A stretch of 59,260 nucleotides of DNA from Bacteroides sp. (lineage in GTDB: Bacteria > Bacteroidota > Bacteroidia > Bacteroidales > Muribaculaceae): positions 9,965 to 69,224 of the forward strand of contig JAAVDH010000018.1 in NCBI GenBank assembly GCA_014801865.1, given 5' to 3'. The translations under genes and the position numbers were made by a program. Positions 52,839 to 59,260 of this stretch are shown in pieces. Below the pieces are notes generated by a model, which was not told the origin of the DNA, did no database searches, and was given only the letters and a program-made list of their open reading frames with translations. Position 1 is the first letter of the stretch; every line of letters begins with the position of its first letter.

Positions 52839-53396
52839 ATGTTGAACCTGTTAGAGGAGAAAGCGCTGATAGCCCGCTGTGTGGCCTTTGATGACCGCCG
52901 TGCTTTCGCACGTCTGGTCGACGCCTACAGCCCTGAGCTGCGTAGGTTTCTGAGAAACCTTACCGGCGATGCAGATATGGCCGATGATCTCGCACAGGAG
53001 ACATTCATCAAAGCCTATACCGGTTTGCGCAGTTTCCAGGGCTTGGCCCGTTTCCGTACCTGGCTTTTCCGCATCGCTTACCGCGAATTCTATTCCGAGA
53101 TGCGCAGCCGTCATCCGATGGTGGATATGGAGAATATTCCGGAAACATCATCGACCGATGCAGCCGAGCATACTGACAATTCCCACGATATAGAGGCAGC
53201 TTTAAAAGTTCTTCCACCGGTGGAGCGTACTCTGGTGCTGCTGTTCTATATGGAGGATCGCCCTCTCAAAGATATAGTGGCTATTACCGGATTGCCATCG
53301 GGCACCGTTAAGTCATATCTGTCGCGAGCCCGCGGACGATTGGGCGCTTATTTCGCTCGCGAAGAGGAGCGTGCCTCCGTAGTCTCACAATCCTAA
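52839..53396 (+). CDS. ECF-family RNA polymerase sigma factor
   Basis: Sigma-70-like factor of 185 residues having only regions 2 and 4. Region 2: RRFLRNLTGDADMADDLAQETFIKAYTGL with the core-binding DDLAQETF; region 2.4 includes RTWLFRIAYREFYSEMR. Region 4: LPPVERTLVLLFYMEDRPLKDIVAITGLPSGTVKSYLSRAR as HTH. A possible anti-sigma partner follows 29 bp later. The operon probably controls itself from the ECF-type promoter at 51851. Confidence 0.93.
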   Translation: MLNLLEEKALIARCVAFDDRRAFARLVDAYSPELRRFLRNLTGDADMADDLAQETFIKAYTGLRSFQGLARFRTWLFRIAYREFYSEMRSRHPMVDMENIPETSSTDAAEHTDNSHDIEAALKVLPPVERTLVLLFYMEDRPLKDIVAITGLPSGTVKSYLSRARGRLGAYFAREEERASVVSQS

Positions 53397-53425
53397 TCTT
53401 ATCCTCATTATAAGTGCTTAATAAT

Positions 53426-53866
53426 ATGTCAACTCATAAGTCAAATATCCACACAAGCAATAAGAGTGGTGCAAGTAAACATGAGGGTGTCAGTCAACAC
53501 GATTACGCCCTTTCAGACGATAGTCTGAGACAACTCATGCGCAAACTCCCCGAGGCAACACCTTCGCCATGGTTTACACGCATGGTACTCAACCGCCTGC
53601 CAGAGAAACGCCGGAGGGTGGCAATGTATATTGAGTATGCACTCTATACCGTGGGGCTCGTATGGATGGTGATATGGGGTGTGCTCCTCATGAAAGGCCT
53701 TATGGTCCATGGGTTCGTGGTAGGTGACCTACTGGTCTACGGCGCATGGCTCGGCGTGTCAGGTGGTTTGATCTACGCCCTGGTCGAACCTTCGCTCTAT
53801 GCTGCGGCCGCCCGTCAGGAAGCCCGTAGGCAGCATAATGAGCAGACACAGTTTCGCCGTGGCTGA
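53426..53866 (+). CDS. Small membrane protein downstream of the sigma factor, candidate anti-sigma partner
   Basis: A 146-residue protein from ATG 53426. The hydrophilic N-terminal half contains DYALSDDSLRQLMRKLPEATPSPWFTRMVLNRLPEKRRR, a pattern often found in DUF5056-like anti-sigma-type proteins of Bacteroidetes, followed by two helices (YALYTVGLVWMVIWGVLLM and LVYGAWLGVSGGLIYALVE). There is no zinc-binding HxxxCxxC motif, so it is not a ZAS anti-sigma factor. Position last in the ECF operon suggests a partner role; inference only. Confidence 0.65.
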   Translation: MSTHKSNIHTSNKSGASKHEGVSQHDYALSDDSLRQLMRKLPEATPSPWFTRMVLNRLPEKRRRVAMYIEYALYTVGLVWMVIWGVLLMKGLMVHGFVVGDLLVYGAWLGVSGGLIYALVEPSLYAAAARQEARRQHNEQTQFRRG

Positions 53867-53875
53867 TTAGGAATA

Positions 53876-54319
53876 TCAGAGACGGAAGGGAATGGCAAGG
53901 ATGCAGTATACGGGTACCGTATTATCATTTATGCGTCCCGCCTCCCATGCCGGCATGGAGGAGATAACTCTCTTGGCTTCGGCATCAAGGGTCGGCTCTA
54001 CGCTTCTTACCACTTCGATATTGGATATCGCACCGTCGGATTCTACGATGAAACTGCACACGACTCTGCCTTCGACTCCGGCATGATAGGCTTCAGAGGG
54101 ATAGCGGCGCTGATTGTTTATGAAGCGCACCATGGCTCCGTCACCTCCGGGAAAGTGAGGCGGAATGTCGACACTGTCGTATACATAGGCACGCATGTCG
54201 CAGCGTGAGGATGATTGAAAGGTAACTGTAAATCTGTCCTGCGCACAAACCTCGTGGGTCTGAGCGGCAACTCCGATAAAGAGTGGCAGGAGCAGTGACT
54301 TGCAGATTTGATGTAGCAT
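53876..54319 (-). CDS. Periplasmic TonB C-terminal-domain protein
   Basis: A 147-residue exported protein with signal peptide (MLHQICKSLLLPLFIGVAA). A short beta-strand part is followed by a TonB C-terminal domain (PPHFPGGDGAMVRFINNQRRYP, VEGRVVCSFIVESDGAISNIEVV, RVISSMPAWEAGRIN). It has no transmembrane anchor or Pro-rich spacer, so it cannot act as a full TonB energy transducer. Such stand-alone modules are common in Bacteroidetes and of unclear function. It converges on the ECF operon with a 9-bp gap. Confidence 0.85.
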   Translation of the reverse strand: MLHQICKSLLLPLFIGVAAQTHEVCAQDRFTVTFQSSSRCDMRAYVYDSVDIPPHFPGGDGAMVRFINNQRRYPSEAYHAGVEGRVVCSFIVESDGAISNIEVVRSVEPTLDAEAKRVISSMPAWEAGRINDNTVPVYCILAIPFRL

Positions 54320-54508
54320 AATGTTGCCTGTCGATTCACCTCCCCGAATGTAGCGGTGTGATAATGATTCTACGGTATCGGGTGATGAACCTTACTTTTA
54401 AGGTGAGAAGAGATTAGTTACTTTACTTCACAAAAGTATGCATCATCGTTTAATCCACAAAACCTGCCGTAGGAGTTTTGGCAATGATTACGATAGTTTT
54501 AAGTTTAT
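54320..54508. other. Intergenic region, no clear feature
   Basis: Between two minus-strand genes. It is AT-rich toward truA; no TAnnTTTG box on the minus strand, hairpin terminator or gene is recognisable. Confidence 0.3.
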
Positions 54509-55258
54509 TTACAAATCGTAGGGATAACGGATATCCCACAGGTAGAGGGCCTGGGGAGGCATGGAGGTGCCGGCACTGCATCGGTCGCGCGCCTCAATGA
54601 CACGCTCAAAACCCTCGAGCGACAGTTTGCCGCGTCCCACTTCTACGAGTGTACCCACTACGGCTCTCACCATATTGCGCAGAAAACGGTCGGCGGTGAT
54701 TACGAACACCCATCCGCCGGGAATATTGTCGAGCGGAATCCATCGCGCCTCAGTGACATGGCATATATTGGTGCGTGCATCGCTGTGGAGTTTGGCAAAG
54801 GATGTAAAGTCACTCACCGCGAGCAGACGCGAGGCGGCCTCATTCATGGCGTCGAAGTCAAGGCCGTGGCCGCATCGCCAGCTCAGGGTGTTGAAGAAGG
54901 GTGACTTGTCCTCAATGGCATAGTAATGGTAGGTGCGAGCTGTCGCATCGAAACGTGCGTGAGCTTCGTCATGAACCTGAATGATACGCTCTATGGCTAT
55001 GGCTGGGCCGCAAAGCTGATTGAGGGCGCGTATCAGGGCCTTGGTGTCGGTCAGAGGTGAGTCTACATCAAAGTGCGCCGTCATCATACGCGCGTTCACA
55101 CCGGTGTCGGTGCGTCCGGCTCCGGTAATGGCTATGGGTCGGCGAAGCACGGTGGTAAGCGCATCCTCGATGGTCGACTGCACACTGACGGCATTCGGCT
55201 GTCGCTGCCATCCGTGAAAGGGTGCTCCCAGATATGAGAGCTGCATGAAGTATCGCAC
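54509..55258 (-). CDS. truA: tRNA pseudouridine synthase A
   Basis: Makes pseudouridine at positions 38-40 of the tRNA anticodon stem. The 249-residue protein starts at a GTG (55258), preferred because MRYFMQLSYLGAPFHGWQRQ matches the family N-terminus; the next ATG would remove it. The catalytic Asp is in AITGAGRTDTGVNAR; other motifs are ARFDATARTYHYYAIE and FVITADRFLRNMVRAVVGTLVEVGRGKL. It lies 25 bp downstream of speA on the same strand, so they may be co-transcribed. Confidence 0.95.
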   Translation of the reverse strand: MRYFMQLSYLGAPFHGWQRQPNAVSVQSTIEDALTTVLRRPIAITGAGRTDTGVNARMMTAHFDVDSPLTDTKALIRALNQLCGPAIAIERIIQVHDEAHARFDATARTYHYYAIEDKSPFFNTLSWRCGHGLDFDAMNEAASRLLAVSDFTSFAKLHSDARTNICHVTEARWIPLDNIPGGWVFVITADRFLRNMVRAVVGTLVEVGRGKLSLEGFERVIEARDRCSAGTSMPPQALYLWDIRYPYDL

Positions 55259-55283
55259 CTTGTGTCAGTAAAAAAAACAGTTA

Positions 55284-57182
55284 TCAGTCTTTTTCAAGAT
55301 AGGTATAGCCGTAGAGTCCCGAACGATAGTTGCTGAGGAATGCTCGACCCTCTTCGGGCGATATACGTCCGGCCTTCATCGAGGAAGTGACCCATGACTC
55401 AACGTTGCGCACCAGCTTCTTGGGGCTGAACTGAACGTAGTCAAGTACTTCGGCCACAGTTTCACCATCAATCACACGCTCTATATCGTAGCGGTCCTTG
55501 TACACGTTGATATGCACCGCATTGGTGTCGCCAAACAGATTATGCATATCACCCAGTATCTCCTGATACGCTCCTACGAGAAATACGCCTATGAAATAAG
55601 GCTCGCCCGACTTGACGGTATGTACTGGCAGGGCATTGGATATACCTGACGATGTGATGAAACTTGCTATCTTGCCGTCACTGTCGCAGGTGATGTCCTG
55701 AATGGTGCATGTACGCGAGGGCTTTTCGTCAAGACGGCTGATAGGCATAATGGGAAATACCTGATCTATGGCCCACGAATCGGGCAGCGACTGGAAGAGT
55801 GAGAAGTTACAGAAATACTTGTCGGGGAGCATACGGTTAATCTTGCGCAGTTCCTCGGGAGCATGCTTCATCCCTTCGGCAGTCTCTCCGACCTCGCGTG
55901 CTATTGACCAGAATAGTTTCTCTATCTGGGCGCGTGTACGCAGGTCGAGCATGCCGAGACTGAAGAGGTCAAGAGCCTCCTCGCGTATCTGTAGTGCGTC
56001 GTGCCAGCTCTCGAGCAGACGGGGCTGATTGAGCTTGTCCCAGATGTTATACAGTTCTATGGCGAGTTCGTGTGATTCCGGGCCTACCTCTTCGCTGTCC
56101 TTCCACTGAGGGAGCGATGTCGTGGCCAGCACATCGAAAATCAGTACAGAGTGATGAGCCGTGAGCGATCGGCCACTCTCGGTGATAATATTGGGCTGGG
56201 GAAGATTATTCTTCTCGCAAGCATCTACCAACGCCGATACGGAGTCATTGGCATACTCCTGAATAGAGTAGTTCATTGAGCTTTCCGAGGCAGCGCTGCG
56301 GGTGCCGTCGTAGTCTACGCCAAGCCCTCCGCCTATATCTACGAAGTCAATCTTAAAGCCAAGTCGTGATAGTTGCACATAGAACTGCATAGCCTCGCGC
56401 AAAGCGTTCTTGATACGGCGTATTTTGGTAACCTGACTGCCGATATGGAAGTGGATGAGCTTCAGACACTCACCCATCTTGTTGCGGTTGAGTATGTCGA
56501 TAGCCTCAAGGAGTTCGCTGGAATTGAGGCCGAACTTCGACTGATCGCCTCCTGACTCCTCCCACTTGCCCGAGCCGCTTGACGACAGCTTGATACGTAT
56601 GCCTACATTAGGCATTATGTCAAGGCGTCGGGCCACGGTGGCTATCATATTTATCTCATTGAGCTTCTCTACCACAAGGAATATGCGGCGTCCCATCTTC
56701 TGGGCAAGCAGAGCCAGCTCAATGTAGTTTTCGTCCTTATAACCGTTGCAGATTATCAGAGAGTTTTCATCGATGTTGGTAGCCAATACGGCATGGAGTT
56801 CAGGTTTAGAACCTGCCTCAAGACCCATATTGAATTTTCTGCCGTGGCTCACGATTTCCTCTACCACGGGACGCATCTGGTTGACCTTGATAGGATAAAT
56901 GATGAAGTTCTGAGCCGTGTAATTATACTCCTTCGCGGCCTGGTGGAAGCATCGTGAAATCTTTTCGATACGGTTATCAAGAATGTCGGGGAAGCGGAGC
57001 AGCAGGGGAGCCGTAACGTCGCGCACCTGCAATTCATCCATCACATCCTTGATGTCAACTGAGGCATAGCCCTCGCGGGGTGTCACCGTTACGTGACCCT
57101 TCTCGTTGATAGAGAAGTACTTAAGTCCCCATCCATGTATATTATACAGTTCGGCACTGTCCTCAATTCGCCATTTTCTCAT
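55284..57182 (-). CDS. speA: Biosynthetic arginine decarboxylase
   Basis: PLP enzyme converting arginine to agmatine, entry to polyamine synthesis. The 632-residue protein matches the family length (630-660). Motifs include WGLKYFSINEKGHVTVTP near the start, the PLP lysine in NFIIYPIKVNQMRPVV, NMGLEAGSKPELHAVLA, IHFHIGSQVTKIRRIK, DFVDIGGGLGVDYDGT and ITESGRSLTAHHSVLIFD. Together with nspC it supports the carboxyspermidine route. Its long leader contains 13-bp tandem units at 57270-57321. Confidence 0.97.
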   Translation of the reverse strand: MRKWRIEDSAELYNIHGWGLKYFSINEKGHVTVTPREGYASVDIKDVMDELQVRDVTAPLLLRFPDILDNRIEKISRCFHQAAKEYNYTAQNFIIYPIKVNQMRPVVEEIVSHGRKFNMGLEAGSKPELHAVLATNIDENSLIICNGYKDENYIELALLAQKMGRRIFLVVEKLNEINMIATVARRLDIMPNVGIRIKLSSSGSGKWEESGGDQSKFGLNSSELLEAIDILNRNKMGECLKLIHFHIGSQVTKIRRIKNALREAMQFYVQLSRLGFKIDFVDIGGGLGVDYDGTRSAASESSMNYSIQEYANDSVSALVDACEKNNLPQPNIITESGRSLTAHHSVLIFDVLATTSLPQWKDSEEVGPESHELAIELYNIWDKLNQPRLLESWHDALQIREEALDLFSLGMLDLRTRAQIEKLFWSIAREVGETAEGMKHAPEELRKINRMLPDKYFCNFSLFQSLPDSWAIDQVFPIMPISRLDEKPSRTCTIQDITCDSDGKIASFITSSGISNALPVHTVKSGEPYFIGVFLVGAYQEILGDMHNLFGDTNAVHINVYKDRYDIERVIDGETVAEVLDYVQFSPKKLVRNVESWVTSSMKAGRISPEEGRAFLSNYRSGLYGYTYLEKD

Positions 57183-57269
57183 TTACTGATTCTGCTGTTA
57201 AAGTAAGTCTCAAGTTTTTTTAGACCGTACCTTGACTCATGAGAATAACCTGTGAAGTATATCTCTAAA

Positions 57270-57321
57270 CGTGAAAATTCAGCTAAGATATTCAGCGTGA
57301 AAATTCAGTATGAAAATTCAT
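57270..57321 (-). repeat. Four 13-bp tandem units in the speA leader
   Basis: Units begin at 57270 (CGTGAAAATTCAG), 57283 (CTAAGATATTCAG, diverged), 57296 (CGTGAAAATTCAG, exact) and 57309 (TATGAAAATTCAT). They lie between the predicted speA promoter and its start codon, so they would be in the mRNA leader. A stem GTCTC/GAGAC-like structure with A7 lies nearer the gene at about 57208-57227. Confidence 0.6.
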
Positions 57322-57334
57322 AGGTACGTGAGTG

Positions 57335-57342
57335 CAAAATTA
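57335..57342 (-). promoter_or_regulatory. speA promoter, -7 box
   Basis: Plus-strand CAAAATTA reads TAATTTTG on the minus strand, matching TAnnTTTG, giving a leader of about 145 nt. AGTGCA (57331-57336) and TGCACT (57361-57366) form an inverted repeat across it. Confidence 0.5.
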
Positions 57343-57436
57343 GTCATTATTTTGACATAGTGCACTCCTGAGCGTGTCTGACTCCCATTTTTTATATTTT
57401 TATGTAATATGTCTATGACATTCCCCCAAAAGTTCT

Positions 57437-57470
57437 TATCTTTGCACTCGCAAATCCATTTTTACTTTTG
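57437..57470 (+). promoter_or_regulatory. tRNA-Pro promoter, two -7 boxes
   Basis: TATCTTTG (57437-57444) and TACTTTTG (57463-57470) both match TAnnTTTG and are each followed by CACTCG. The second is only 4 nt before the mature tRNA and may be a duplicated, unused copy. Confidence 0.6.
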
Positions 57471-57474
57471 CACT

Positions 57475-57548
57475 CGGGGCGTAGCGCAGTCCGGTAGCGC
57501 ACCTGGTTTGGGACCAGGTGGTCGCAGGTTCGAATCCTGTCACCCCGA
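57475..57548 (+). tRNA. tRNA-Pro (anticodon TGG)
   Basis: This 74-nt gene has acceptor CGGGGCG / CACCCCG with a C-A mismatch at pair 6-67, anticodon loop TTTGGGA with TGG, T-loop TTCGAAT and discriminator A. CCA is not encoded. The AT-rich element-like region begins downstream, so this tRNA may be its integration site. Confidence 0.94.
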
Positions 57549-57559
57549 CAATAAGAATT

Positions 57560-57589
57560 AATACCCGCAGGTTCTAATCTGCGGGTATT
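57560..57589 (+). terminator. tRNA-Pro terminator
   Basis: An 11-bp stem AATACCCGCAG (57560-57570) / CTGCGGGTATT (57579-57589) is followed by TTGTTTTAG. Confidence 0.88.
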
Positions 57590-57688
57590 TTGTTTTAGTC
57601 CGATATGGAATAATAAATGTTGTGGTTGTCTCTTGATACTTATTTGCAAAAAGTTGATTCTTTGTATAGACTTATAGTATGACTTTCT

Positions 57689-59012
57689 TTATCTCTGCTG
57701 TATAGGAGGTGGGACAGCACCACGACCTTCTTTATACCATATCTGCTCTAATGAGCGCAAGTAGTACATGACACACTCGGCCATTAGATTATCGAATAGG
57801 GCCCACTGATACTTGTCCCAGTCATAAAAGAACATGTGATGAAAGTCATCTATCAGAGAATGCTCATTATTATACCATGATGAAAATTCCATGTATGCAA
57901 TATGAAGTTTTTTTTGGTCCTTTTTCGCTGTTTATGATATCGTAGTTAGTAGAAATCATGATTTTTGATAATTTTTCAACTGAGATAATATGTCTTTTTT
58001 GATTATTAGAGTTGACAGACGTAGGACAGGTATTCCAGTTTAGAATCTTATTTAAATCAGATTTTGGTCTAACACTATCAATGAAAATGTTTCGTGTGGA
58101 TTTGGTAACATCAGACTGTATAGTTTTATAGTGGTATCTTTTGAGGCAGGGAGTATAGACGAATAACTGATTCTTGATATTAGAAATAGCATAACCAAGC
58201 ACGGATTTACCGGCTCCGCTCCGAAGAGGCTCGATCCCTTTAATTGGGTGATTTTTGGCAACTACGACCTGACGGTCTGATAGGTAGTTCCAATCGGTAA
58301 GTAGAAAGCCGATGGTAGTAATCTTGTTAACAATGTGGTGAAGCCACTCTGTATTCTCCTCGTTGGTTGTTTTCCGTGGATTGTCGTGGGTGAAATAGTT
58401 GTTTGATGTGTTTATAATGTATTGTAGAAACTCGCATTTTCGGCCATCTTCAGTTAATTCCCATTGGAAATTGTCCTTCTCTTTAACTATCGATTTTATA
58501 ATTTCTATTCGGTGGAAATCTCGGGATATTATGCGAGAGTGCCATATGTTGCAGATAGGCTGCTCTGGTCTTATGTCGTGAGATGTTATTACAACTTGCC
58601 CGTTATTATAGTAGGTGCGTTGTACATCTGGCTCGAACTTATTTAAATCCTCTGTGAATACTTTAAGGCGCTTAAGTTTATTATCAGATAGCAGACAGTC
58701 AATCTTACTGTAGAAATGCTTAAGTACCAATGGATTTTTAATGTTGGTCTTGATGTGTTCTATTATAAAATCGCGTATCATCCAGGTTGCGACACGCTCA
58801 ATTCTTTCATCTTTTATACGAATGAAACAGTAGTTAAATTCGGATCCATTACTGATTTGCAATCGATAGAAGCCTGAGGTTGTAAGGAAACAAAGTGCCT
58901 CTGTTAAATTAAAAATAATCTTATCTTTGCCTTTGCTGTTTTTTACAATTGAGAACATCTCTTGAGAGGGATTTGAGTCTGTTTCTCTGTTTAGAGTTTC
59001 GTAATTTGTCAT
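57689..59012 (-). pseudogene. D5/SF3-type helicase (primase-helicase) of a mobile element, frameshifted
   Basis: Two frames encode one protein. The N-terminal 380 residues (59012 down to a stop at 57870) contain a Walker A-like SGAGKSVLGYAI, a Walker B-like NIFIDSVRP and the SF3 sensor IMISTNYDI. The expected C-terminal part (IAYMEFSSWYNNEHSLIDDF, FFYDWDKYQWALFDNLM, ending GAVPPPIQQR) is in another frame, 57689 to about 57905. A T8 run at 57908-57915 (A8 in the mRNA) marks the shift; removing one base restores a 440-residue frame. Such helicases replicate phages and integrative elements. Transcriptional slippage at A8 could still make full protein. Confidence 0.72.
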
Positions 59013-59031
59013 GAATGATAGAATTATATTA

Positions 59032-59053
59032 TATCTTTGTGGTGACAAAGTAA
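59032..59053. promoter_or_regulatory. Face-to-face -7 boxes between helicase and XRE-regulator genes
   Basis: Plus-strand TATCTTTG (59032-59039) and minus-strand TTACTTTG (plus CAAAGTAA, 59046-59053) point at each other across 6 nt, within the inverted repeat CTTTGT-GGTG-ACAAAG. The minus-strand box would serve the helicase gene (start 59012), the plus-strand box the regulator (start 59129). Confidence 0.45.
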
Positions 59054-59128
59054 TATAAAATATCTAATATATTAACAATCTAAGAAATTGCGTATTGGTA
59101 TATTAGTGTAATTTAACTATTATAGAAA

Positions 59129-59260
59129 ATGAAACATATTGGTAAACTACTGAAAAAGCATATCGAGGATAATCATATTAAGAAGGGGCAAGTGGCTGAG
59201 CAAGCAGGTATTAGCTATAACTACCTCTCCACTATATTTAAACATGAGAGTTGCGACGCT
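59129..59260 (+). CDS. XRE-family helix-turn-helix regulator, partial
   Basis: First 44 residues of a DNA-binding protein, cut by the window end. MKHIGKLLKKHIEDNHIKKG opens a helix-turn-helix with GQVAEQAGISYNYLSTIFKHES, the XRE/Cro type found beside replication or mobility genes of Bacteroidetes elements. It diverges from the helicase gene across a palindromic promoter and may repress it. Full length and any effector domain are unseen. Confidence 0.8.
   Translation, partial: MKHIGKLLKKHIEDNHIKKGQVAEQAGISYNYLSTIFKHESCDA

Overview
The window looks like a Bacteroidales chromosome, most likely of the Muribaculaceae. This is inferred from family content and signals, not from a search. Supporting signs are many Bacteroidetes-type promoters (a -7 box TAnnTTTG, often with TTTG about 19-20 nt upstream), secreted proteins ending in a type IX-like tail, a succinate-pathway methylmalonyl-CoA decarboxylase cluster, a DUF5683 gene in the parAB/mltD cluster, PurT, and arginine decarboxylase plus NspC for carboxyspermidine-type polyamine synthesis. 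Most of the window is ordinary core genome; AT-richer accessory patches lie at about 7.4-9.7 kb, 32.4-34.2 kb and 57.6-59.3 kb.

Layout. 0-6.3 kb: dnaK (partial, minus strand) diverges from a methylmalonyl-CoA epimerase / sodium-pumping decarboxylase operon (mce, mmdA, a lamin-tail/OadG fusion, biotin carrier, mmdB) that serves propionate formation. 6.3-11.8 kb: tRNA-Ser followed by a roughly 2.1 kb islet with a leucine-rich-repeat-like secreted protein, bounded by a 17-bp copy of the tRNA 3' end; then a hydrolase and an outer-membrane barrel. 12-17.9 kb: UvrD/PcrA helicase, nspC, a GT2 glycosyltransferase, radC and a Crp/Fnr regulator. 18-22.1 kb: guanine deaminase with an MFS transporter, divergent from an acyltransferase. 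22.2-27.3 kb: threonylcarbamoyl-AMP synthase, a sugar-phosphate transferase, ClC and queA. 27.4-31.9 kb: parA, parB, DUF5683 gene, mltD. 32-34.8 kb: a candidate minus-strand small RNA, a secreted protein, rpsU and a MITE-like repeat. 34.9-38.8 kb: TrkH/TrkA potassium uptake and purT. 38.9-47.8 kb: cinA, tsaD, typA, HAD phosphatase, MATE, FAD oxidoreductase, trigger factor. 48-53.9 kb: clpB, a lipoprotein, tRNA-Cys, a DUF4250 gene, and an ECF sigma operon with a good ECF-type promoter. 53.9-57.2 kb: TonB-C-like protein, truA, speA. 57.5-59.3 kb: tRNA-Pro, then a D5/SF3-type helicase gene broken by one base in an A8 run, divergent from an XRE-type regulator cut by the window end. This last part is probably the edge of an integrated element.

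The most unusual signals are non-coding: six TGACA-type boxes at exact 11-bp spacing upstream of dnaK, face-to-face palindromic -7 boxes at two divergent gene pairs, a candidate small RNA whose -7 box sits inside an inverted repeat, 13-bp tandem units in the speA leader, recurrent near-identical terminator hairpins, and the tRNA-Ser att-like repeat. I found no CRISPR array, no rRNA, no intact transposase and no integrase.
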